A DNA stretch of 64,000 bases, from positions 13,039,258 to 13,103,257 of the forward strand of contig JANCRA010000014.1 in the NCBI GenBank assembly GCA_024362935.1, in the 5' to 3' direction. This stretch comes from Setophaga petechia. Taxonomy: Eukaryota > Chordata > Aves > Passeriformes > Parulidae. Made by a program: the position numbers and the translations under genes. Shown piece by piece: positions 1 through 11,700 of this stretch. Within the stretch, counting starts at the first letter, position 1; each line of letters opens with the position of its first letter. The notes under the pieces were generated by a model that saw only the letters and a list, made by a program, of their open reading frames with translations, did no database searches and was not told the origin of the DNA.

Positions 1-3000
1 CCAGGCATTCAAAATGAAAAGGTGATGACAAACTGTGTCAATGAATGAAACACAATTGTTTATAACACTTGATTATGGCTCTGGAAATATTACTTCAAGC
101 CTTCTCCTGGTGACATGTCACATTTAGATCAAAAACTCCATGTGGCAGTTCGCATTTTTTAAGCTGGGTGCAAGTGTGCCAGATTCTATTTCGATTGAGT
201 AGCTGGCATTCAGAAAGCCACATTTAATAGGATCTAAAGAAAAGAAATGTTACTTTTCATCACACAAGACAACAAAGAGAACCCAGGAAACGAAAATATT
301 ATTTCGTTTGAACAAATTACAGTAAGACTCTCAGGGGCTCTTTCAGGGAGTAGATGAGGAAAAGCACTTAAATATCATTCCATCAAACTAAATTTTTAAC
401 TACAATTTTTTACAGATAAAATGTGTTGGGAGGATTCAAAGAAGATTAGAGCTCACCTAAGAAACAGTATTCAAATTTGAACAGCTAATGGAAGCCTGCA
501 AAAACTGTTAATGTCTATATCTTTCCTCTAAGGGACTTAGATTTCAGTATTCTTATAAAAACACATTGAGCTGATTTCATTTCTGTGTCTCCACAGACTT
601 CATTCTTGTAATTTCAGTAAGTGTTATAAATGTCATTTTAAGTATTATAATGCTAATCCCTACTGACAATAAGGTTCTAAAGCTCAGCTTCCATTACTAA
701 GGTAATGTTTACCTCAGATAGCATATAATTGTTTGCTTTTTTCACAGTAAATTCTCTGTTCCCAACTGCTTAATCAGCCATGGAAAAGGGAGAAGACTTT
801 CATACTGTTTAATGTTCTTGTGATTACATTAGAGTACCGTGTAAACCCACATCAGCGGATCTTGGGAAACAGAATTTTTTGTTTGTTTGTCCACAATTCT
901 GAAGGCAAAGTATTTTGAGCAGTGGTCCTTGCAATAACATGAATCATTTATTAATATAAATATCATGGATATGGTATAAATCTTCTCGGCTCCTGAACTC
1001 TCAGGACATTTCTTCATTGCCTGTGTCGGAATCAGCAAGGACTTCCTGGAGCCTTGGTATAGTTCAAATAATGAACCATATTCCAGTCACAGGCAGTGTA
1101 TTCCCTGCTCTCAACAACACGAGACCAGTGTATGCTTTCTGTATGAGCTGTCTGCTGCATCACATCAACCTAAACAATATTTTATTATGCTTTATGGAAG
1201 TTTAAAACTTCTCTCCCTTCTAACGTACTCCAGAGGACACAGATTAGGGTTGGCTCAAGGACAGAATTTGGCCATTCTGTCCCTTCTGTCCCTTCTGCCA
1301 GATGCACTCATGAATGAAGTTGTGGGGGAGACTGGCTTTGTTCAGGGACAGGGTGTGTTCAGCAGTGTGCCTGTCAATAACCTCGCTTAGGCAGCAGCAC
1401 ATAAACCCCTGCTTGGGTCTGTAGGAGCCAGGGGCAGAGTGGGAGCCCACAGTGCAGGGGGGTGATGTGGGGGTGGTGCTCAGTGCAGGGCTGCACGGGG
1501 TCAGTGGAAGCATCTCAGCATCGCCATCTAATCTGTGTTATCCTTGAGCAAGGTCCAAACCCATGTCCCTTCTCCCTGAGGTGAAAACTACACCAAAATT
1601 AGACCATTGTTTCAAAATCCACCACAGAGGTTCATCACCAGCTTTCCATTTCTTCATGTTATCTGTATCACTGTCCAGCTGGTGTTTTTGCAGAATTTTT
1701 TACTTGACTGACTTCCTCCATGCATTTAGAGGTGAGCTAAAAATAAGAACTTCATGGGCAAGACAGTGTATTGCTTAACCAGAAATGCAAATACCTATAA
1801 GAGCTAATAATAAACATAAATTCATTGGCAACTAATATAGTTAAATGCATTTCTACTTTGGACAAAGAGGGCTGAAGTCTGTAGGAGTTCTGCCTGTGCA
1901 ACCATAACATATCACAAGCTGATTACTCAGTGAACAGATGTGAACCTGGACACTCAAGTATCATCTTGGTGAGAAGATTGCCTTTGGGTTTCAGATTGTT
2001 TTAGTGCTTGGGGGCTTGGAAGGATCACAGTATGTGCCCAGGCCTTTTGGCCTTGCTATTTTCAGCCCCTGCGCTGCTGTCTGCCCACAGCAAAACTGAA
2101 TTGCAGGTGGTCAGCTGGCTGCTGAATAACCTGGCAGCATTTGGGCCACAAAGTCCAAATTACCTGCACAGAGCCCCAGCTGCTCACCGTGTACCAGCAG
2201 CATGTCTTGTGCAGCCTTTATTTCAAGGTTTCGACTAGACCAAGCAATTGCCTGGCCTTTCTTAAGTAGAGGTGTGGAAGAGGAATTAGGGGTGCCCATG
2301 GTTTGCATCTCTGAGCAGTTCTGAATGGCACAGGGCTGGAAAGTGCATTGTGCTCTAGGCTGGCGAGAGGCTGAGGAGGGGGGGGAGGCTGGAGGTGGAA
2401 AGAACCCATGTGCATGCTGGCCCAGGGCGTCCGTCCTGCCTGCAGGTGGGCAGGTGAATGTACCTTCTGTAGCATTTTTAGAAGGAAGTTAATATTTTAA
2501 TGATAGATGGTTTGTTTTGATGAGTTTTGAAATGAAACAGTGATCTTGGCTCTTTGAAGGGAAGTGATTGACCCTAAAGATTCTACCTTTATTTTAAACA
2601 AAAAGCTGTGGTTTGATTTTCCTTTCGCATGATCTCTGTAAGGGGTCATTTTAAGGATGCATGAAGCACACTTACAGAAGACAGGAGTATGTTTTTTTCC
2701 CCAGTAAAATATTCAGCCAGTGCTCTTTGTCTCTCCCTGAGAACATTGCAGGATCCAGGAGCATTAAGTGAGCCACAGATGCCAAACCAGGGGGAAAAAA
2801 AAAAGAAACAAACTATATTTTCTGCTCATCTGTGGAGTGAGGATAACACAAGCCCAGAAGCACACGTTGTGAAGCAATTTCAGTCGTAGCTGAGTGCCTG
2901 TTTTCCCCTGGAGCACAGACTGTAAAAACCTTAAAAACCTTGGTTTCTATTTCCTTAATATTCTGGTTTTGAAGATGATATTGTGATGAAGAAAGGAAGA

Positions 3001-3795
3001 AGAATGCCTTTTTAAAAGTTGTTCTCATTCTTTTTAATGGGAAGATTTGGAAAAGATTTGAAGTAGGAGAACCATGTGCCAGCTTTTCAATGTATTTGTA
3101 AGGCATTGATAAATATTTCATTTTAGAGAGAATGAGACATGAGCACAATAACTTGTATTTGAATCTGTTACACCCAGTGTAAATCTGGAGTAACTCCAAC
3201 ATTCTGAAGTCAGCATTCTTAGTCTGAGTTTATCTCTGTGTAATTGGGATGGGAATCTGCCCCACTCTGCAAGAGACTGCAATGAGCTCTTTACCTTTAA
3301 ATCTATCCCAGTTAAATTACATGGGGCCACAATGTATCACCTACATCCTTGACTATTTTAATACAAAAATATAGTTTAAATCTCTCTGGATTTGCTGATC
3401 GTCTTGGGATTTCTAAAGATACTGTTAGGCTGTAATAGATGTAGAATATCAACGAAGAAAAAGGTCTATAGTAAATTTCTCTGTATTAGAATAAATAATT
3501 TGATTGTGGCATAGTTTTAGTCTTAGCAGCATTTTACTGGCAGCCACACCCGTGGGTTCACACCGTTGGGTGCACATAGCCTGTGGTCTTCTGACAGAAA
3601 GGCATCACCTCTGACCACTGCAGCCTTGCAGGAAGTGCTTCCTTTGGACCTGTGATTGTGACTTCACAGCCTGTGGCCAGAGTAATGCTGTTCAATACAG
3701 TTTAAATTATTTTTTTTACTGCACTTCGATTGCTTGTGCTCTCTACTAAAGCATAAGGAAGGCCAACAAGAAATAGTGGTAAAGACAAATTAGAG
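1..3795. other. Intronic sequence, no gene seen
   Basis: This is the upstream part of the long intron. It is AT-rich with two modest GC-richer patches, near 1400-1510 and 2030-2460, the latter including an eight-base G run near 2380. Reading frames here are short, with no family resemblance and no paired splice sites that I can support. Between 3553 and 3575 there is a partial palindrome ending in GGGTGC that resembles the ZNF423 binding site as I recall it. Confidence 0.6.
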
Positions 3796-3822
3796 ATATT
3801 TGGCTCTCTTAGTGGGTCATCT

Positions 3823-3994
3823 CCCGGGTGAGTTGAGCAAGGGCAGGGTACAGAGGCTCCATCTGCGGCCGCCTCCTCTCCTCCATCTGCTGGGTGGACA
3901 CCGGGCTCGGCTCGCTGCACAGCAGACGGAACATGGACGAGCAGATTTTTCCAGACCAACCCAAATGAATCTGACTACCCAACAAATGGCTCAC
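3823..3994 (-). other. Small GC-rich island with codon-like minus-strand frame
   Basis: This CpG-containing patch, with a NotI-type GCGGCCGC, stands out from AT-rich flanks. The minus strand is open for 61 codons and the 45 or so codons nearest the stop end mostly in G or C. The product includes MFRLLCSEPSPVSTQQ and ends ALAQLTREMTH. I do not recognise it. It could be a decayed exon or retrocopy fragment, a conserved element, or chance in GC-rich DNA, because another minus frame is also open. A coding call is not made. Confidence 0.25.
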
Positions 3995-3995
3995 T

Positions 3996-5430
3996 TGGCT
4001 AACGGGGAGGGGGCAGCCTGCACATCTATAGGCTGGGTGACCGTGGATAATTCATGCAACAACCCAATGCCTTTCTTAACTCTGCTGTAAAATTGAATAA
4101 AAATAACACAGTTACAGTGAGGTGTCACATCTTGGCCAGTAATGAATGTTCTCTGGGCAGAACAGACTGACCCTCTTACAGAATGGGCATGAGCAGAAGT
4201 ATTGCTGTGCCACTGCGAGCCCCTCAGCTGACAATACAGGTTGTTTTTCTAAGCTAGTAAACAAAGTAATGAGCTCTTTAGGAATCCATTTAAATATATG
4301 GAAATCTATTTATTTTTCCAATAATATTTCCAAGAGGAAAATTTCTTTTTCCTCTTGTGGTGAGAGGGGATAAAATTCTGATCCCATCAAAATCAACTGA
4401 AATATCTTGGTGCAGCTAAGACTTTGGATGGCTACAAAGACATTTTCTAAAGTTTTTCTTTTCCATAGCAGATCCTTATGTTCATAGAAATAAGTGCCAT
4501 GCCACACCTGCTTCAGACTTGTGAAAAACCTCAGTGTGAGATATGGTAGACAAAGATGAATGTATATGTTATTTGCATTGTTTTAAAAGGCAGCAGTTCA
4601 GAGAAATCTGAGGAGGGAGGGGAACATGGAGGAACTCGTCCCTTTCCTAATAATTATCATTAAAATTTTTATAAAGAATAAATATCTGCCCGAATCTGGT
4701 AACAATTGTATAAAAAGAAATGTTAAAAGCAGTAAATGGGAAGAAAAGTTTGCTGAATAAATGGTGAATTTGCTGAGAAGAAATCACAACACTGTTTCAA
4801 TGTGTGTTCACCTTCTACTGTGGAGTTTGTACAGAAAAGTTAACTTGGCAGCTAAATACTAGTTTGGAGTCCCTTTAGAATTATTTTACAAAGCAAGAAA
4901 TGGTTCAGTTTTGAAGGCAGTAAAAAGGAAACTAATGCTTGTCATAGAAAATCTTTTTTTTCTTTTTTTTTTTTTTTTTAAGTGTTAAAAGCAAGTAAGC
5001 CCCTAGTGGTCTTAAATAATTTGCGTAAGTACACTTAGCGCATTCACTTCCCTGGGAGTGCTGATTGGGTACCAATATATTAGTCCCTTGAAAAAGGATA
5101 AAAGAAGATAATGAGAGGCAGGAATGCTACCTTCACAATAATTTCCCGGTATTCTGCTTTCCTCAGAGGTCTGGTGTGTGGGAGCGCTGACCACCTCGAT
5201 CCTTGGGCAGATAATAGAGTCACTTAGGAAATGAGAGACGGCAAATGGCAATTTGAGGTGGGAGGGATGGCTCCAGCAGTAAATGGCACGCATTAGGACA
5301 GCCTAATCACTTAAATGCAGCCTATTAGTAAGTTTAGCTGAAGATGTTAAAAGAATCCTTGCAGCCTCTCTGCTGGCATGTTTGGAAGGGAGCTCAGTTA
5401 TGAGACTATTAAAATGTTATTTTGATAATT
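3996..5430. other. AT-rich intron with long T tract
   Basis: No coding signal is visible. A T-rich tract with a single interrupting C spans 4953-4979. The sequence is otherwise low-GC intronic DNA. Confidence 0.6.
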
Positions 5431-5439
5431 AAGCCCACA

Positions 5440-5840
5440 GCTGTTGTGAGGGCGTTGGGGGCACGAGCTGGCGCAGCAGCTGAGCGCACGGCGGCACAGG
5501 GGGCAGGCAGGGGGAGAGGAGTGGAGAAGGGAGGAAAGGAGCCCTGGGAGTTCCTTGGCACTTGGGAGAGCTGGAATGGCACCTCCAGCACACAGCAGGC
5601 TCGGCTTCCCACGGGAAGGTGCGAAGGCAGGAGGAGCTGCTCCCCTCTCTGCCGCGATTTGCGTCTCTGCTTTCTGCACCGGGGCAGCTCTAAGGGGCAG
5701 GGTGAGGATGGGTCTGCCAGGATATCTGGAGTTGGTTTGCTTTGGTGTAGGGATGGATCTTGGCTGGGCACAAAACTTGTGTCTGAGGGAGAAGGGCTGC
5801 AGACAGCAGCGCTGACACTGATGGTGGGGAGGTGAGTGTC
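5440..5840. other. GC-rich intronic patch
   Basis: About 400 bp is GC-rich and purine-biased on the + strand, with several CpGs near 5453-5500 and 5650-5670. Overlapping frames are open on both strands because stop codons are rare at this composition. There is no recognisable protein motif and no convincing splice structure. It could be a weak regulatory element or simply a local composition shift. Confidence 0.35.
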
Positions 5841-5849
5841 CCCTCGTCA

Positions 5850-8440
5850 ATGGCAGGTGGGCAGCAGACCCCAGGTTACACAGGGGCCCCCTGCACCTGC
5901 CAAGTTGTGCACCAGCACTAAAGGGGACATGGCTTGCTTGAATTGGTTCTTCAAAATTAATGGCAAAATTTTGGTTGTTTTTGGAAGTGGGTTCAGGCTA
6001 TGATTGTGCTCAGACCATGGATATCTCTGTCCAAACAAACAAACTGGGTCAGCAGGGTCTGGTCCCTGGGAGTGACACAGGGTTTGCTTTAAGTGCTCAC
6101 TAAATATGCAATAATAAACCCACAACCAATTTCACTGTGGCAGGTGATGTGAACTCTTTTGCAAACACAGAGTTTGCATTTTATTTTATGTATACTGCTA
6201 CAGACAAAACATGCATTGTGCAGTATGCATACAGAGTTTATCCATGCTGCCCCAATCTCCTCTTCTGTGTTAAAATTAGGATGATTTGCAGAGTTTATCC
6301 ACATTGAGCAGGATATAATTGCCTAAATTAAGGCTGTCCATCAGGTCAACTAGTAAATTCACCTCTTGTCTCCGTGTGTCAGTGGTAACCTTTCCACAAT
6401 TGCTCCTCTCCCCGCAATGCAATGTCAGTTGTGCTCCCTTGTTGACTCCCTGCCTGCACATGCTCACTGAATACAGAATCAGAAAACAATATGTGTGATT
6501 TTATAAAACAGACCACATAAACTGAATGTAAAATGGGGGAAGTTAGCCTTTTGATGGAAAGGGAAATGAAACCCAAGTATGGCTCCTGCCCCAGTATCAA
6601 AAATTGTTGAACTTGCAACTTTTCAACCATCTCCTTCTTTCCATGATTACAAAAATGACTTCAGTAACATCTGTACCTCTTCTCAATTCATACATCACTG
6701 AACCAGGCCAACTTTTAAAATATTATAAATAACACCAGCTATTTATCTAAATTATTACTTGTCAGCTCAGCTTTTGATTATCACTGGTTTATATATAATT
6801 ATAGCTACTGTCAGTGTTGATCTTTATTAACATCCAAATTACATTCTTTTTTCTTCCCTTAGAAAATACAACAAAATAAAAGAAACAGCCCTTTAAAGTT
6901 TTGCCAGAATAGACAGGTATTATCTCACCTTCCTGGGAGGTCCATTCTGAAAGTTAACTGATAGTTTCTGCTTTACCTTTTGCATTTTTACTGCAAAAAA
7001 TGTTCTCTAATTAGAATATGTAGTTTGAAGTACATTGAGCATTTCTGTGTTTGATATTTCCACACAGCATTGTAAACATCCTGTGCTCTGTGCCAAGCAC
7101 ACGGACAGCTAGAGTGCCTGGGACACTGGGTGTGAAGGTGCAGGGCTGTGCACAGTTTGTAGAGGTTTGCAGAGGGTGATGGGGGGCTTTGCACAGGCAA
7201 TATCTGTTGGGGCAGGTGACCCACCCTGGTGTGTCCTACCCTGATTTCATACAGGTTTGATTTCCTTCAGTTAGTCGAAGTTATTTTTGCTAAAGACTAG
7301 TGGCAGTCCTAATGAAGTCAAGCAGGAATCCAGTACCAGCAGCACAACTGGGGCCAAGGTGTGCTTACCAAGAAATTGTTTACGACTGTGATGTTTAGGA
7401 GAATCCAAACTTGAAATGAGTGAACCAAAACAAATTCAGGAATTATTACCATGGGAAGAACCTTGGACTTAGAGCCAGACAGTGACATTGTCTTAGTGTG
7501 AGCAGCTTGACCTCGCCATAGGATGGAAAACCAAGATGCCAGGAGACCAAGGCAAAGGAAAATGTTGTATTTAAGTCAGGAGATGGTTACAGCGTGGGTC
7601 AAGGATTTCACAGTCGAGATGAAGTGAAAGGATAGATTTTTTTTGAGGAATAAGGGGGCTTAACACTACAATAGTATGTTATTACAAGTCTGTTGAACTT
7701 GTTTTAGCTTTAGGGTATTTTGATTCCTGAAAAGCAAATTAATTACATTGTAACACTGAAATCCTGGCTTCCTTACCACCAGGAAAAGGTTACTCTTCCC
7801 TTGTGGCTATTTCTTATTACCACCTTGTGATGATAAAGTATTTGGCACTTGAAAGTCAGATGCTTTAGAGATTACTACACGAATTATTAGCCTATCTATG
7901 TACCTGAAGTATTTGTAATGGTATTAATGCCTTCCACTGTTCAACCTTTGTAACAGGGAGCATCACTTGACAATTGAGAGGAGATGCATCTTTTTCCCAG
8001 AACCAAGGCCACAATGTGACCTTTCAACAACCTTGTAAAGAGACATCTTCACATACATGGGCCAGAACTCTGCCCCTGTTACTGATTTCTGTTGCTGTCA
8101 TTCCAGCTTGTGGAAGACATAGCTGAAAGATGAGCCCAGAAAAAATATGAAGAGATTTTGGGGAAAAAACCTTCTAGGATAGCCATACAATTGGGGCAGG
8201 AGGTGAATATTGTCAAGAAAAGAAACTAAATGTTCTCATTAGATCTATTTCCACATCACTTTCTGCTCAAATAGAATATTAAATGTCCTTTAGGCAACAC
8301 TTTGAAGTACCTTTTCCTTTTTCCAGATGGTGTAATTAAAAGCCATTCATTTGGTACCTAAGTTAGGAATCACCTTTCTCCATGTTAATTAAAAGCTAGA
8401 GCTTACTAGGGCTGCTAAGTGCCCAGTTATTGGTGACTTT
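5850..8440. other. AT-rich intron, no gene seen
   Basis: Long AT-rich runs occur around 6700-6900 and 7600-7930, with a minor GC-richer stretch near 7080-7230. No coding, RNA-gene or mobile-element signal was recognised. Confidence 0.6.
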
Positions 8441-8461
8441 AGGGCTCTCAGGAAGAGCCCT
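8441..8461. repeat. Short perfect inverted repeat (8-bp stem)
   Basis: AGGGCTCT at 8441-8448 and AGAGCCCT at 8454-8461 are exact reverse complements separated by CAGGA. In the pre-mRNA this would form a compact hairpin with a 5-nt loop. There is no U-tract or flanking RNA-gene feature, so it may be incidental. Confidence 0.8.
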
Positions 8462-8703
8462 GGTCAGAAGTGCTGGAAGCTCTTTGAAGCAGTCCCTCAG
8501 ATAACAAATACCTACACTCTTGTTTTATTGTGGGGGATGATGATTATAACCTCTTGTTCTGAAGGGGGTGCCATCCTTTTTTGCCCATGTAATAGCTGAT
8601 GACAACTCATTTAAATTAGATAACTTGTCCTCTTTATAGTGTCCATATATTTATGGACAACACTTATGTCTTTAGAGGTGTTTTTTGCTGATTTGTGTGT
8701 GCA

Positions 8704-8709
8704 TCTATC

Positions 8710-8756
<47 letters not shown>

Positions 8757-8781
8757 CTCTATCTCTCTATCTATCTATCTA
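8704..8781. repeat. (ATCT)n tetranucleotide microsatellite
   Basis: An almost continuous ATCT array of about 78 bp is broken by CTCT variants near 8710 and 8755-8768. The long uninterrupted core of more than ten units suggests it is length-polymorphic. Confidence 0.97.
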
Positions 8782-11700
8782 ATCTCACACACAGTGTGCA
8801 GCCCTAGCCATTTTTTCTCAGGGAGTGGGTGTGCTCTTTGAAGAGAGGAGGTCTAAGTACGTTTTCTGCCCCCTCCCTCAGCCATGACCTCTTGGACTGC
8901 CTGAAGCCCTTAATTCTCCATTCCAGGCTACTGTGAGCGCTGCATTTGTTGCAGTTCATGGCAAGTGTGTTCCTGTGACACAAAGGGATTCTGCAGTAAA
9001 ATACCAGCCAAATATATGTTGGGTTTATTGTGTGTTTTTCACCTTCTAAAATGCCAGTGTAAATCAAAGAGCTGCACTGTTGTGCTGTGTGTCCCAGCTG
9101 AGGCTGGACCAAGGCTGTGGCCGTGCCCTTGCCTGGAGGATGGCATCAGCCCCTGGCAGGAGGCACAGCTGCCCCAGGGCCTGGCCTGGCTGTCCCCTGG
9201 GGCTGCTCCTGCAGCAAGGATGCAGGAGGGCATCTCCAGCCTAGAAATGTCCCTGAAATTGTCTCAGCACCTGGAGACCTGCAGGGATTTGGCACAAGCC
9301 CAGCTCCTGGACTGCATATGGATCTCTCTTGGGCTAAGGCAATGTCCACTCCTGGCTTATTTAGGCAAACAGAAGTGACATGCTGGAGAAACATGAATAG
9401 GCTTTTGTGCACTTCAGAAAAGAATTTTAACATAGCACCTTTTCTTTTTTTCAGGGAAGTGCAAACAGTTTGCCCCCAAATCTCAGGAGCTAGACTTTGT
9501 AGTGTCAAGGACTTCTTCTGTCAGTTTCTACTTAGGAAAATGCCTTGAGTACAGATCTCTGGTTATCTGTTGTATTTGAATTACTGAAATTCGCATCCTG
9601 CAAACTGCTGATTGAGTTTGGATGATGCTAAATTTGGGTAATGAAAAATGACCCACTGTAAAGAAAATGCTGGGAATGGCTCCTCTGTTCAGCTTTGTGT
9701 AAGGTTCTCAACAAGATGTCTCCATTTTTAATTCTCCCTATGCATCTGTGAGATAAAACATTACATTTTAGCTCAGAGATTTCTTTGTCCTTTACTCTTT
9801 TGCTTTCAGTACTTAGGCACACAATTCCTAAGGCTCAGTTGCTTGGTATAAAAAATCGATGGCAATTTTCCTCCTCAGTAAAGGATTTCCAAAATTCTCA
9901 TACCTTCCTTAAGCTACAGCAGAATAATGGGAGGCTGGTGGTGCTGTCGTGGTGCCATTAGCTTCGCTGCTCGGTAGCTGCACATCAGCACAGTAATCAT
10001 TTTCAGATTTACAAGCATTAAATATTTTAATTTAATGCCTTGGCTCTCTTGTAATTCATGCACTTAATTATATGATAATTACTCAAATGAAAGAGATACA
10101 GCTGCTGTTGTATCAATTCTTCTAGGAATGTGAGATTCTGGAATTGGCCTTTGATTTCAGGGTTTTGTTTGCTGGTTGTTTGGGTTTTTTTTTCCCTGGT
10201 CCTTTCCAAAAGCTAGTGGGCACATAGAGGTAATTTTTTTTTGAGTGTGTAGACCAGAGGTGAATTTCAGGTAATGTTACTTTCCTAGCTTCTTTTCCTG
10301 GAGCATGGCATACATTTGGCAGCTGAGGGACTGGGCACTGTGCTTGCTGTTTTTACTGCTCCTTGTGGATTACAGTCATTAAAGCTGAGGCACTAAGGCA
10401 AAGCTTCCCCAGTGCAGGACCCTGCTCCATTGGAGATGGCTGCAGAAGGAAGTGAACTGCAGGAAAGAGGTGTGTGTTTGTGTACACGTGCACATAACTG
10501 TATAGAATTTAATACCTTCGTAACGGGCCAGTTGCCCAGTGCAAGCACTGCACAATGAAATCACATAATAAATTAAAGTATAAAGGTTCAGCCAGGCCAA
10601 ATAGACCACCAACAGGAACAAAAAGATTTGGCACAAAGGCAAACCCAAGTGACCTCAGAGGAGAAGGGCAATTAACACACTGGGTGAGGAAGAAAAAAAG
10701 AATGTTTTTGTATTTGTATTATCAAATGGAAAAAAGGCAGTCGGTTCAAGGAAGGGAGCCCCTAGAATATGGGAGGGTGACACTGTCCATGAGGACCATA
10801 TAGCTGCCAGTCCAGGGCTGTGTCACCTCTTCTCTACAAGGAGACCTCCTTATGGGCATCCTGCAGCAGGTAATGCCCCAGACTCCCAATTTCTGCTTTC
10901 CAGCTCTGTTCTTAACTGTTTGAAATACATAACAGTAGGCTTTTCTTAGGAAAAGCAGTAATTATAAGATGGTGGAAGACATCTTCTGATTTTTACTATT
11001 TTGGTTTAATCACATGTCTCCAGTGCTCAAAGGTGAAAAATTAGCTTTGCTATATTCTTCAGTTAGGACATATGCTAGTGAAAGTCTCCATAACGTTATT
11101 CAGAACTTAAATTACTTCAGATCTCTGAAAACTGCTCCACAAGTATGTGCAGCTTGCTCTGTGGGAGGGTAAGTGCCACATCCCTGGGAGCCGGCGCTGG
11201 CTCGGTTCTGGCAGGAGGGCCATGTTGAGCTGTTGCCTTATGAAACTGCTTGTGCTCTGTACAAATACTTGAAACCTTCCATACTGAGCCCCTTCCAGCG
11301 TATCAGAAAAGAAGGAGCAGTTTCAGCCCTTGTGTGTGCAAAGGAAACATGCTTGTGGGCAGGCAGGAAAGAGACTGTTCCCCCCAGTGGGGCTGCTGGA
11401 GCTCTCTGGGATCACTTTCTGCAGGGCTCCACTTTGTGTGTTTTAACTTCTGGTTCTTTGCTGCCACTGTATCTTCTGGCCCAAGGTGATTAAAAGGTTG
11501 GGTGAGCTTTCAGTGCTCAACCACAGGGCCTGCCCTTCTTGAGATGACTGTGGGGCCGGCCAGCAGCATCCCCTCAAACGCGCAGATGCTGGGCCTGAGC
11601 TTCTGGGCAGCATGGAAAAAGTGCCAGACAGTCACTCACAGCCAGCACTGGCAGATCAGCAGTGCCATGATTTGCTGCTACTTTTCTAGAAAACAGAAAA

